A stretch of DNA of 15,341 bases from an uncultured Gammaproteobacteria bacterium (GCA_929200485.1 CAKMZU010000045.1:1-15341), one strand, 5' to 3'; counted from the stretch's first letter, positions 1 to 6,879 are shown. Notes: generated by a model from the sequence alone, not told the origin. Numbers and translations: made by a program.

Positions 1-1
1 T

Positions 2-319
2 GCATATATAGCAGACTATAGTGGTTCAGGTGCTATTTACCAGTGCGAAGTTGATTCAAAAAAAGGTGCGTTGATAAGTTGTAAAGATACTCATGCTGAT
101 CATATCAACACTCCTAGCGCACTTTACGTGAATGAATCAGAAACACGAGCATTTATTGTAAATTATGGCGGTAATTCAGTGACTCAATGTACTGTAAATC
201 CACAAACCGGGAAATTTTCCCAATGTTCAAATACAGGCGCAAAAGGTCTTGAAGTTCCAACTTCCATGAAGATATTCCCATCCTTCTCTATCGACTGGGG
301 TTATGGTACTGGTCTATAG
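2..319 (+). CDS. C-terminal end of a Cys-containing beta-propeller-like repeat protein (partial)
   Basis: The frame is open from the first bases of the window to a TAG at 317-319, giving about 105 residues of a longer gene cut by the window edge. Two repeats are visible with a period of about 49 residues. One starts AYIADYSGSGAIYQCEVD and the other AFIVNYGGNSVTQCTVN; each continues with a G-(A/K)-(L/F)-x-x-C ending. This pattern of a beta-strand, then C-x-V, then G-L-x-x-C, matches the blades of YVTN/lactonase-type beta-propellers found in many exported bacterial proteins. The last 20 residues (PTSMKIFPSFSIDWGYGTGL) do not fit the repeat and probably form a tail. The paired Cys in each blade suggests an exported, oxidised protein. 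Family placement comes from the repeat pattern alone, and the specific function is unknown. Confidence 0.7.
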   Translation, partial: AYIADYSGSGAIYQCEVDSKKGALISCKDTHADHINTPSALYVNESETRAFIVNYGGNSVTQCTVNPQTGKFSQCSNTGAKGLEVPTSMKIFPSFSIDWGYGTGL

Positions 320-340
320 GGAGGTTAAATAGGACATTCA

Positions 341-371
341 GCAAAGCTCACTGATTTGATCAGTGGCTTGC
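341..371. repeat. Strong intergenic hairpin
   Basis: The arm GCAAAGCTCACTGAT pairs with ATCAGTGGCTTGC around a TTG loop. The inner seven pairs are perfect, and two small bulges lie further out. It starts 21 bases after the stop of the propeller gene. No T-run follows on either strand, so it is not a canonical intrinsic terminator. It could be an mRNA 3'-end stabiliser or a dispersed palindromic repeat. Confidence 0.5.
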
Positions 372-406
372 TGATGATTCTGGTCAGAAAAACACACTTT
401 CTTAAG

Positions 407-469
407 CGCTAACCCATCAAGCTGAAAGATGCTCTTGCTGATTCATCCACCAATGGTTAATGGGTGCAT
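407..469 (-). pseudogene. Degraded duplicate of the 3' end of the downstream VWA gene
   Basis: This 63-base stretch matches 2098-2164, the last codons and stop region of the VWA gene. The first 24 bases are identical. A divergent middle follows that is four bases shorter, then ATCCACC, one mismatch and a 13-base identical block. Read on the minus strand it gives MHPLTIGG and then a stop, where the intact gene has MYPLTIGGLESAMAYLSA. Similarity fades beyond position 470. It is too short to be functional. I read it as the scar of a duplication or of insertion at the 3' end of the VWA gene. Confidence 0.7.
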
Positions 470-589
470 ATCACTGTCCAGCAGTTAATCAGGCTAATGG
501 ACATCTTTCAATACATCCATTAAATGAACTAAGTGGGGTTAACTGGTTCTATATGAAGTCTACCTAACTTGTGGAGAGCTGAAATAGTG

Positions 590-682
590 ATGAAAAAAAA
601 TAACGTTTTCATGATGGTGTTTATTTTCCTAGTTTTATCTCTTAACTTATCGGGGTGTAATCGTGGAGGTTGGGGGAAGTAG
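590..682 (+). CDS. Lipoprotein signal-peptide reading frame, cut off by a frameshift
   Basis: An ATG at 590, preceded by GGAGAG at 573-578, opens a 30-codon frame. It starts MKKNNVFMMVFIFLVL and continues to the lipobox LSGC, with the Cys at residue 23, then NRGGWGK and two stops. This is a textbook Sec/lipoprotein signal: a Lys-rich start, a hydrophobic core and L-S-G-C. The large reading frame that follows lies in the +1 frame and has no signal of its own. Removing one G from the five-G run at 672-676 would join them as CNRGGWGSSSGS followed by VVTTDQGKK, a typical flexible lipoprotein linker. The two frames are therefore very probably one gene. Whether the extra base is a real mutation, a switch or a sequencing error cannot be told from here. 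Confidence 0.7.
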   Translation: MKKNNVFMMVFIFLVLSLNLSGCNRGGWGK

Positions 683-1850
683 TAGCGGTTCCGTGGTGAC
701 GACAGATCAAGGCAAGAAGACAGATCAAAGTAAGACAACAGATCAAGGCAAGACAACAGATCAAGGCAAGACAACAGATCAAGGCAAGACGACTCAAGGC
801 AAGACGACTCAAGGCAAGACGGCAGGTCAAGGCGCAACATCTGGCAAAAAACTCACTCCAGCTAAAGTTTTACCGCCTGTTAAACCAACAACAACCACAG
901 AATCAACAATGAGTGGAATCAAGTTTACGCAATTCAAAGGCTATTACAGGTTGCCCGACACACCAAAAATGGAGATTGTTAAATCATCCGGTGCAGGCCT
1001 TACTTTTTATGCCGATGGCAGTATAACTGCTGATAAAGAATTGGAGTTAAGGGTCATAGAAGATTGGGAAAAAAAGGAACCGGAAGCCTTTAAAGATCCT
1101 TCAAAATATGATAGTGGCAAAAAACGTGGTGATTTCATCACATTCGATACATCCAAAGTTAATTTGAAAGGTATCACCCCTATTGCAGGTAAATTGAAGC
1201 CAGAACAGTTACCTTTTAAGAAAAGCCCAAGTACAGGTGAGATATTCCCTACCTTTATTATCTATAGTGCTAAGACAGGTAATCGAGAGATATACTTTAT
1301 GTTTTGGAAACAATCTCATGATGATGATACTGAGGCAACTCAAATACTGGGCATAGGAAAGAGAGCGACGACTAAAACGAGCGTGACACTCAAAGGAGTC
1401 ATAGAAGACCAGACACGCCAAATTGATAATAATGAAAGTACCGATATTTCATTAGATTACAATGATAAGCGCTTTACACTGGCTATTCGACCTGAAAATA
1501 AAACTCATGGGCTTATTATTGCGCCTAAAGACAAAAACGTAACCATTAGACTACTGGAAGATCATAGCTCTGACAATTTGGCGACCGTTACAAATTATCA
1601 GGATAGTTCTCAAAAACAAAATCTTAAAAATTTAGTGGCGAAGCCAATAGATTTCAATAAAAAACCAGTCCTTCAAAAAGGCGACGTGAAAATTAACCCT
1701 TTTGTATACAATCTTGGTACTGAGTATCTGCCGAACTACAGCCTTTATAGTATGCAGGTCGATAATAAGGTTCTGCTATTTCAATTTTATAAAAGAAAAC
1801 TTTCATCAGACCCTAAAAAATCTGATTTATATATAAGGATAGTAAAGTGA
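663..1850 (+). CDS. Body of a repeat-linker lipoprotein of unknown function (frameshifted from its signal peptide)
   Basis: This open frame of 395 codons nominally starts at a GTG (663) with no convincing RBS. The real N-terminus is probably the lipoprotein signal at 590 in the neighbouring frame. Residues 14-58 are a Thr/Gln/Lys-rich linker of five hexapeptides (TDQGKT type) and shorter TQGKT units. A Pro/Thr stretch (about residues 66-82, KVLPPVKPTTTTESTMSG) leads into a globular region of about 310 residues rich in beta-strand-like segments, with no Cys. I recognise no domain in it. If the frame is restored, the product would be an outer-membrane or periplasmic lipoprotein with a flexible tether holding a folded domain off the membrane. 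The gene stands alone between duplicated pieces of the VWA gene 3' end, which suggests it was inserted. The long intact frame argues that it is not an old pseudogene. Confidence 0.65.
   Translation: MEVGGSSSGSVVTTDQGKKTDQSKTTDQGKTTDQGKTTDQGKTTQGKTTQGKTAGQGATSGKKLTPAKVLPPVKPTTTTESTMSGIKFTQFKGYYRLPDTPKMEIVKSSGAGLTFYADGSITADKELELRVIEDWEKKEPEAFKDPSKYDSGKKRGDFITFDTSKVNLKGITPIAGKLKPEQLPFKKSPSTGEIFPTFIIYSAKTGNREIYFMFWKQSHDDDTEATQILGIGKRATTKTSVTLKGVIEDQTRQIDNNESTDISLDYNDKRFTLAIRPENKTHGLIIAPKDKNVTIRLLEDHSSDNLATVTNYQDSSQKQNLKNLVAKPIDFNKKPVLQKGDVKINPFVYNLGTEYLPNYSLYSMQVDNKVLLFQFYKRKLSSDPKKSDLYIRIVK
702..836 (+). repeat. Coding tandem repeat, five 18-base and three 15-base units
   Basis: Units start at 702, 720, 738, 756 and 774 (18 bases, ACAGATCAAGGCAAGACA type), then at 792, 807 and 822 (15 bases, ACTCAAGGCAAGACG type, the last degenerate). 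They encode TDQGKK, TDQSKT, three TDQGKT, two TQGKT and AGQGA. All units are multiples of three, so copy-number change by slippage would alter tether length without shifting frame. Third to fifth units are almost identical, which suggests recent expansion. Confidence 0.9.
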
Positions 1851-1930
1851 GGGTGAAATAAAGCAAAATGCCCGGGATGAGGTTGTTAGCGTCTAATAGG
1901 TTCCTTGGGATGGTGAGTTCTGAGGTTGGT

Positions 1931-1959
1931 CTAGTCACTATCAGTAAGGTGGTGACTAG
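1931..1959. repeat. Intergenic perfect hairpin
   Basis: CTAGTCAC at 1931-1938 is the exact reverse complement of GTGACTAG at 1952-1959, with a 13-base loop. It lies in the 257-base gap between the convergent lipoprotein and VWA genes. No T-run follows, so a terminator role is uncertain. The rest of this gap (1851-2097) shows no reading frame or RNA gene that I can support. Confidence 0.45.
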
Positions 1960-2097
1960 CATCTAAATGCGAGTGGCAAGCGCGGTCAGTTGGCGGTAAG
2001 GTGTTCGCCTTATCCCTTCTCAAGAATTATGCTCCGAATGCTAAAAACCATGGTAATTATCGAAGGTTAACGTTCAAGGCAATATAGGCTGCTCAAC

Positions 2098-2164
2098 CGC
2101 TAACCCATCAAGCTGAAAGATAAGCCATTGCGGATTCCAATCCACCGATGGTTAATGGGTACAT
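2098..2164. repeat. Right copy of a direct repeat, overlapping the VWA stop codon
   Basis: This is the partner of 407-469 in the same orientation, about 1.69 kb apart. Most of it codes for the last 18 or so residues of the VWA protein; the outermost ten bases lie past its stop. Since this copy is in frame in a full-length gene, it is the parent and the left copy is the duplicate. Confidence 0.7.
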
Positions 2165-3283
2165 TTGTTTATCAACGAGCTTTTGGCAGATGTCGATCGA
2201 TTGCGTCCAGCCCCACTCTTCTTCGGGCGTTGGATTTAGCCACACCACTTTATCAAAGTGCTTGGTTAACTTTTCAAACCAGTAAACGCCCGATTGCTCA
2301 TTCCAGTGCTCCACGCTGCCACCGGGTTGGAGTATTTCATAGGGTGACATCGATGCATCACCAATAAATATCACCTTATAGTCTTTGCTGAATTTCTGGA
2401 TCACATCTAAAAGCTGCGTTCGCTCGCTGTTTCGTCGGTAGCCGTTTTTCCAAATCGTCTCATAGATAAAATTATGAAAATAATAGTATTCCATGTGCTT
2501 GAATTCTGACCGTGCCGCACTAAATAACTGCTCACACAATCGAATAAATGGGTCCATCGAACCACCGACATCAAAAAACAAAAGCACCTTAACGGCGTTG
2601 TGGCGCTCTGGGCGCATTTTTAAATCAAGAAAGCCTGCGTTATTCGCCGTTGAGCGGATGGTATCCGGTAGATCCAGTTCTTCCGTCAGGCCTGTCCGTG
2701 CAAACTTACGCAGGCGTTTTAGTGCCATGGCAATGTTTCTTGTGCCGACCTGAACACTGTCATCCAAATCTTTAAAGTCGCGCTGATCCCAGACCTTAAC
2801 GGCTTTTTTGTTTTGCCCATTGGGGCCAACGCGAATACCTTCGGGGTGATAGCCTTGCTGCCCAAAGGGTGATGTGCCGCCGGTGCCTATCCATTTATTG
2901 CCACCTTCATGCTTTTCTTTTTGTTCAGCTAAACGCTCTTTAAATTGCTTGATCAACTCCTCCAAACTGCCAAGGGATTGCATCTGCGCTTTTTCAGCCT
3001 CACTTAGCTGCTTTTCAAAGGTCTTTCTCATCCATTCATCGGGAATCATGGCTTCAAGCAGGCCGTCAAGGTCTTCAATTTCATTAAAAAACCGCCCGAA
3101 AGCCTGGTCAAACTTATCAAAAAACTTTTCGTCTTTAACCAAAATGGCGCGGCTTAACTGATAAAACCCATCCATATCCGCAAACACCAAATCCTTGGAG
3201 AGCGCATTCAACAAGTCCAAAAATTCCCGAATAGTGACAGGAACGCCCGCTTCCTTTAAACCAAAAAAGAAATTGACCAGCAT
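2108..3283 (-). CDS. CoxE-like von Willebrand factor A domain protein (MoxR partner)
   Basis: This 391-residue protein belongs to the VWA/CoxE-like family (COG3552 type), which works with MoxR AAA+ ATPases, probably in assembling or maturing other proteins or complexes. An N-terminal helical region (1-130, coiled-coil-like at 85-125) precedes a signature WIGTGGTSPFG, then PEGIRVG, at 131-152. The VWA domain follows, with the metal-site motif DVGGSMD at 238-244 in place of the classical DxSxS. A GDASMSP segment at 308-314 may supply the second metal-site loop, and WLNP lies near 348. The C-terminus, MYPLTIGGLESAMAYLSA, looks complete. The start ATG has AAAGGG eight bases upstream. It lies 21 bases downstream of the MoxR gene on the same strand, so the two are almost certainly co-transcribed. 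No signal peptide is seen; it is cytoplasmic. The exact client is unknown. Confidence 0.9.
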   Translation of the reverse strand: MLVNFFFGLKEAGVPVTIREFLDLLNALSKDLVFADMDGFYQLSRAILVKDEKFFDKFDQAFGRFFNEIEDLDGLLEAMIPDEWMRKTFEKQLSEAEKAQMQSLGSLEELIKQFKERLAEQKEKHEGGNKWIGTGGTSPFGQQGYHPEGIRVGPNGQNKKAVKVWDQRDFKDLDDSVQVGTRNIAMALKRLRKFARTGLTEELDLPDTIRSTANNAGFLDLKMRPERHNAVKVLLFFDVGGSMDPFIRLCEQLFSAARSEFKHMEYYYFHNFIYETIWKNGYRRNSERTQLLDVIQKFSKDYKVIFIGDASMSPYEILQPGGSVEHWNEQSGVYWFEKLTKHFDKVVWLNPTPEEEWGWTQSIDICQKLVDKQMYPLTIGGLESAMAYLSA

Positions 3284-3304
3284 GTTCAGCCCTTTATATT
3301 TTTA

Positions 3305-4150
3305 TTAACGTTGGGTTCGACGGTGCATAAACGCAAGCCGTTCCAGTAATTGAACATCCTGCTCGTTTTTCATCAGTGCACCATATAGAGGCGGAATCGC
3401 ATTTTTATTATCGCGGTCTTTTAAAATTTCATCAGGAATATCATCCGACATCAACAATTTTAACCAGTCAATCAGCTCAGAGGTTGACGGTTTCTTTTTC
3501 AATCCCGGGATATCTCGTACATCAAAGAAGACATCTAACGCATCCTGAACCAGATCTTTTTTAATCGATGGGTAGTGCACCTCAATAATGGCCTGCATGG
3601 TTTCGCGTTCAGGGAATTTAATGTAGTGGAAAAAACAACGACGTAAAAACGCATCCGGCAGCTCTTTTTCATTATTACTGGTGATAATTACGATAGGACG
3701 GTGCTTTGCCTTAATGATTTCATCGGTTTCATAGACATGAAACTCCATTTTATCGATTTCAACCAATAGATCATTAGGGAATTCAATATCGGCTTTATCG
3801 ATTTCATCGATTAATAACACCACTTGCTCATCAGCGCTGAATGCTTCCCAAAGCTTACCTTTGTTTATGTAATTACCAATATCTTTAACTTTTTCGTCAC
3901 CGAGCTGTGAGTCACGAAGACGCGAGACAGCGTCATATTCATAAAGCCCCTGCTGTGCTTTGGTGGTGGATTTGATATGCCACTGAATCAGACGTTTTCC
4001 CAAACCCTTGGCCAATTCCTCTGCCAACAGGGTTTTACCTGTACCCGGCTCACCTTTTATCAGTAAGGGTTTTTGCAGGGTAACCGCCGCATTAACTGCC
4101 ATTTGCAGGTCTTCTGTTGCGACGTATTGATCAGTGCCCTTAAAGCTCAT
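3305..4150 (-). CDS. MoxR-family AAA+ ATPase
   Basis: This 281-residue ATPase has Walker A GEPGTGKT at 33-40, Walker B VLLIDEID at 111-118 and a sensor-1 ITSNN at 156-160. The arginine-rich AFLRRCFFHYIKFP follows at 167-180, all typical of MoxR proteins. These are chaperone-like AAA+ enzymes that usually act with a VWA protein encoded next door, and here the VWA gene follows by 21 bases. Length and partner resemble the PA2707 subfamily of MoxR proteins, but that assignment is from memory of the family and not from a tree. The start ATG has a good GAGG six bases upstream. The miaE stop lies only 64 bases upstream on the same strand with no terminator visible, so read-through from miaE is likely. 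Confidence 0.93.
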   Translation of the reverse strand: MSFKGTDQYVATEDLQMAVNAAVTLQKPLLIKGEPGTGKTLLAEELAKGLGKRLIQWHIKSTTKAQQGLYEYDAVSRLRDSQLGDEKVKDIGNYINKGKLWEAFSADEQVVLLIDEIDKADIEFPNDLLVEIDKMEFHVYETDEIIKAKHRPIVIITSNNEKELPDAFLRRCFFHYIKFPERETMQAIIEVHYPSIKKDLVQDALDVFFDVRDIPGLKKKPSTSELIDWLKLLMSDDIPDEILKDRDNKNAIPPLYGALMKNEQDVQLLERLAFMHRRTQR

Positions 4151-4214
4151 GGTTGCCTCTTTTATTATTTACTGTGGTATTTGTGTAGATTTAAGTTCTT
4201 ACAGTTTAGGGTGT

Positions 4215-5033
4215 TTATGCAGCGGATTGATGTGACATCGGCATTCCACTGTGAAATCTAAATTGTGGATCTGGGCTGAGTATGGCGTTTCTTTCAATTT
4301 CTCTAAAAAAATCTATTCGATCAGAAATATCGCTTTGTGTATATTTCTTTGCCAAGTCTAAATAGTCTTCAAAGTGCCGCGCTTCTGACTGCAAGAGCGA
4401 AGTATAAAATTTAGTCAGCTCTGCATCAAGTAAAGGTGCCAGGTGGTAAAAACGCTCACAGGATCTGGCTTCAATAAACGCTCCGACAATCATCGAATCG
4501 ACGAACTTATCAGGCTCTTGTTTTCTAACTTCTGCTTGAAGTAACCCAGCATACCGACTAGGTTTGAGTGCTTTATAGGCAATCTCACGTTTGTTTAATA
4601 TTTTTAACACGCGCTCAAAGTGAATAAGCTCCTCACGGGCAAGTTTTGACATCGATAATAGTAAATCGGTTTTACTGGGATAGCGATTCATCATGATGAC
4701 CGCGTTTCGAGCGGCACATTGCTCTAGATAACAATGATTTATCAATAAGATAGGAATGTTTTTGCAGGCAGTTTCTAGCCAGGAATCCGGCGTTTTACAG
4801 CCTAAAAAATCAAAAACAGGTTGGCAGTCGATCAAAATAAACTCGTTGAAGCATTTAAAAGCGGCTAATTTACTCGATCTAGCGGTTGTTCTCAATCTGT
4901 GCATGCTAAAAATGGCGAAATCATGCGTAAATAAGGGGTATCGGATGATAAAAATAATTAGCTTATAGCTTGCTAAATAGGTATCGCACGAGCTTAAGGA
5001 GCGGTTACTGATGCTTGAACTTTTAGTAACCAT
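4215..5033 (-). CDS. miaE: tRNA-(ms2io6A)-hydroxylase MiaE (start uncertain)
   Basis: MiaE is a ferritin-like diiron monooxygenase that hydroxylates ms2i6A at tRNA position 37, giving ms2io6A. From about residue 66 the protein matches the family: FDFLGCKTPDSW, LAREELIHFERVL, FIEARSCERF, SEARHFEDYL, and an ending ILSPDPQFRFHSGMP. Likely iron ligands are E104, E135/H138 (ExxH), E188 and E217/H220 (ExxH). The first 65 residues are unlike MiaE and contain a hydrophobic patch (KLIIFIIRYPLF). Possible starts are the ATG at 5033, with an SD-like AGAAGAG four bases upstream; the ATG at 4904, with no SD; or a TTG at 4835, which would give about 206 residues, the usual short-MiaE length. Function is near certain and the N-terminus is not. 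It heads the possible miaE-moxR-vwa transcript. Confidence 0.93.
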   Translation of the reverse strand: MVTKSSSISNRSLSSCDTYLASYKLIIFIIRYPLFTHDFAIFSMHRLRTTARSSKLAAFKCFNEFILIDCQPVFDFLGCKTPDSWLETACKNIPILLINHCYLEQCAARNAVIMMNRYPSKTDLLLSMSKLAREELIHFERVLKILNKREIAYKALKPSRYAGLLQAEVRKQEPDKFVDSMIVGAFIEARSCERFYHLAPLLDAELTKFYTSLLQSEARHFEDYLDLAKKYTQSDISDRIDFFREIERNAILSPDPQFRFHSGMPMSHQSAA

Positions 5034-5078
5034 TTGACTCTTCTTTATATGATGATGATCTGTAAAAGCATTGAGCGC

Positions 5079-5537
5079 ATGCTCAGGGGATCACGGGTGA
5101 TGAATATTTTATTCATCACCCTGATGACAGCCATCAATTTGTCTTATTCAGTCCCTATTCCCAATGATTTAGCCGATAAAATCAAAACGATCTATTGCCG
5201 ATATTGGATTGAAGTCATGAAAAGTAAACATAATAGCACTATGGGATGTAACGAAAACGGCATCTTAGAAGAAAAAGAACAAAAAATTGCTAGTGAAGCA
5301 GCAGAAAGAGCTTATAAAGACATAAGAGATGTTGCTTTTAAAAAGGGGATTAAGAAGGTGATTGAATGGATTAAAGATGATCTTGACACTTGGATTAAAT
5401 TATTAACGAGAAAAGAAGGCATCATTAAATGTAACCCGGAAAATCGGGCTGAACTTATAAACCTCTTCTCTCAGCAATTCGCCGATTTAGATCAATATCT
5501 GCACAGGCATTCCCAATCTAAGCCAGCCAAAAGTTAG
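5079..5537 (+). CDS. Small exported helical protein, unknown function
   Basis: From the ATG at 5079 the product has 152 residues. An N-terminus with two Arg (MLRGSRVMNI) leads into a hydrophobic core LFITLMTAINLSYS and a likely cleavage near residue 24, before VPIPND. The mature part is highly charged and mostly helical, with Cys at 40, 57 and 118 and a Lys-rich C-terminus. I recognise no family. An alternative start is the ATG at 5100 (MNILFITL), which has AGGGG about ten bases upstream. The frame is open back to a TTG at 5034, directly abutting the miaE reading frame on the other strand, but that would bury the signal sequence. Divergent from miaE and convergent with the next gene, it is a single-gene unit. 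Confidence 0.65.
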   Translation: MLRGSRVMNILFITLMTAINLSYSVPIPNDLADKIKTIYCRYWIEVMKSKHNSTMGCNENGILEEKEQKIASEAAERAYKDIRDVAFKKGIKKVIEWIKDDLDTWIKLLTRKEGIIKCNPENRAELINLFSQQFADLDQYLHRHSQSKPAKS

Positions 5538-5582
5538 AGGGAAGTTAATATGCATGGTTAGGTAGACAATTGCTAGAAACAT

Positions 5583-6086
5583 CTAAAAAAGAGCAATATG
5601 GTTAAATTGATAAGGGGTTAACTTAAATTCTTGACACTCAATAATTGACTTAAGAAGCTCAGTTTTTTTAGTTTTTAATGCTTTTGAGAGTGATTCTGGA
5701 TAAGTATATGAATATTCATATTTATTTTTAATAATACACGTTAATGTTACCGGTACCCCTATCCCTACCCCAACGGCCGTAGCACCTTCTTGAGACTGAC
5801 TTATGTGCTCCTCCAGATCCGATTCAAGTACGAATACAAGGCTTTTTATATTCACTGATTCTTCAACCTTTGCATTACCGGAAAGTATATTTTTCGCTTT
5901 CTGTATATCGTCATAATTTTGAAAGTATAAACCCGACAATAAAAAACCCTTCTGTGCTATTTGTTTTAGATCTTCTGATTCTCCTGTAAGGATTCTTCCT
6001 TTCTTTGGATTTGCTACTGTAGAAGTAAATGAGCTCATATATATTGAGCAAAATAAAAATACCGTCATCGTTTTTGTCAAATTCAT
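5583..6086 (-). CDS. Small exported protein with a Gly-rich segment, unknown function
   Basis: This product has 167 residues. It begins MNLTKTMTVFLFCSIY, a Lys-containing start and hydrophobic core, with a probable signal-peptidase site after STVA (residues 22-25), before NPKKG. The mature region is charged and helix-prone, with a hydrophobic Gly/Val segment at 101-118 (GATAVGVGIGVPVTLTC) and two Cys, 117 and 151, that could form a disulfide. No family recognised. A weak GAAAAG lies about nine bases before the ATG. It ends 45 bases from the convergent exported gene at 5079-5537, with no clear terminator between them. Confidence 0.65.
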   Translation of the reverse strand: MNLTKTMTVFLFCSIYMSSFTSTVANPKKGRILTGESEDLKQIAQKGFLLSGLYFQNYDDIQKAKNILSGNAKVEESVNIKSLVFVLESDLEEHISQSQEGATAVGVGIGVPVTLTCIIKNKYEYSYTYPESLSKALKTKKTELLKSIIECQEFKLTPYQFNHIALF

Positions 6087-6169
6087 GGTTTGTACTTTTC
6101 AATAAAATAGTAATTGCAACAGTTCAACGTGAATACTATTTTAAGATCATAAACCTGAATAATTGTTCA

Positions 6170-6625
6170 TTAATATAAAAAATAACAATGCTCATAATGG
6201 GCAACCGACAAGGCATAAAATGCCTCATCTATTTCTTCACAAATGACTTTAAGAGATAGATCTTTCTTATTGGCTTTTATCGAGAATCCAAATGCTTCTG
6301 GATCGTTAATAGTGCTGGCACCTGCCTTTAATAAGGCAAACACCTGGCAGTAATGATCACGGTGCTCGGAGAAGCGTATGGCATGTGCTTTAAGTGTTTG
6401 CTCAAGCCGCTCACTGTCGTAAACCACGCAGTAATTCTGAACAATGGTTGAGAGCAACTCGCCTAGACGGTGTTCGATAACTAGCTTCTGTGAGTTTTCG
6501 TAACGGTTCCAGTCAATGACTTCATGAGCAAAGCGCTTGCAGCCTCGGCAAACCTTTCCTCCCAATGCGGTTGAACAGACTCCGATACAAGGTGTCTTAA
6601 CACTGATAATTTCTTTATTGTTCAA
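6170..6625 (-). CDS. DUF1289-family small Cys-cluster protein
   Basis: The N-terminal 45 residues fit DUF1289: TPCIGVCSTALGGKVCRGCK has four Cys (13, 17, 26, 29) and runs into RFAHEVIDWNRY. The spacing C-x3-C-x8-C-x2-C suggests a bound metal, though no function is established for the family. The remaining hundred residues are helical and lack known motifs. The only plausible start is a TTG at 6625, with little sign of an RBS, so expression may be low or the start may be wrong. It is divergent from acnB, the two starts being 254 bases apart. Confidence 0.8.
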   Translation of the reverse strand: MNNKEIISVKTPCIGVCSTALGGKVCRGCKRFAHEVIDWNRYENSQKLVIEHRLGELLSTIVQNYCVVYDSERLEQTLKAHAIRFSEHRDHYCQVFALLKAGASTINDPEAFGFSIKANKKDLSLKVICEEIDEAFYALSVAHYEHCYFLY

Positions 6626-6772
6626 ATGAAAGATACTGTTGTTGATTATGTAAGTTTTATGATGGTTGTGGATGAGATTTTAGCAGTAAAAATTATCCTC
6701 TGAGAAATCTTTATTTCACTATGTTCAAAAACTGACCAAAGTGAGTCATTAGTGTTTATAACAAAAATCGCG

Positions 6773-6778
6773 TATAAT
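6773..6778 (+). promoter_or_regulatory. -10 box of the acnB promoter
   Basis: A perfect TATAAT is followed by a GC-rich stretch (GCGCCCGC) over the expected start point near 6785. The GC-rich discriminator is the kind seen at growth-rate-controlled sigma70 promoters. No good TTGACA-like -35 box lies at the right distance, so an activator or another element may be needed. The leader would be about 95 bases long. Confidence 0.6.
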
Positions 6779-6789
6779 GCGCCCGCTTT

Positions 6790-6821
6790 GTTGCAGGTAA
6801 TGAATTAAGCATTCCAGCAAC
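6790..6821 (+). promoter_or_regulatory. Stem-loop at the very 5' end of the acnB leader
   Basis: GTTGC (6790-6794), GG and AATG (6799-6802) pair with CATT (6810-6813), CC and GCAAC (6817-6821). That makes 11 pairs with one mismatch and one bulged base, and the loop is AATTAAG. It starts about five bases after the predicted transcription start, a position typical of RNase-protecting or protein-binding leader hairpins. It does not cover the RBS. It does not carry the CAGUGN loop of iron-responsive elements. Confidence 0.5.
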
Positions 6822-6879
6822 CCAAGCCTCTGGTTACAACCATGACGCTGTAAAAATAGTATAACGAGGAGATACCCCA

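Noticed and set aside
702..836. Regular repeats that could suggest a CRISPR array
   Set aside because: Units are 15-18 bases, directly adjacent without spacers, and in frame inside a coding sequence.
529..840. Minus-strand frames with repeated CLDLLS or RLALS units
   Set aside because: They are mirror readings of the TDQGKT-coding repeat on the plus strand.
1851..2097. A small RNA or tRNA in the gap between the lipoprotein and VWA genes
   Set aside because: No cloverleaf, no conserved promoter and terminator pair, and only one clear hairpin were seen.
5911..6102. A 63-codon minus-strand frame overlapping the exported gene at 5583-6086
   Set aside because: It shares the same strand in another frame, lacks a signal or motif, and the exported frame explains the region better.
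6790..6821. An iron-responsive element in front of acnB
   Set aside because: The stem is real but the loop AATTAAG lacks the CAGUGN consensus and the bulged C is missing.
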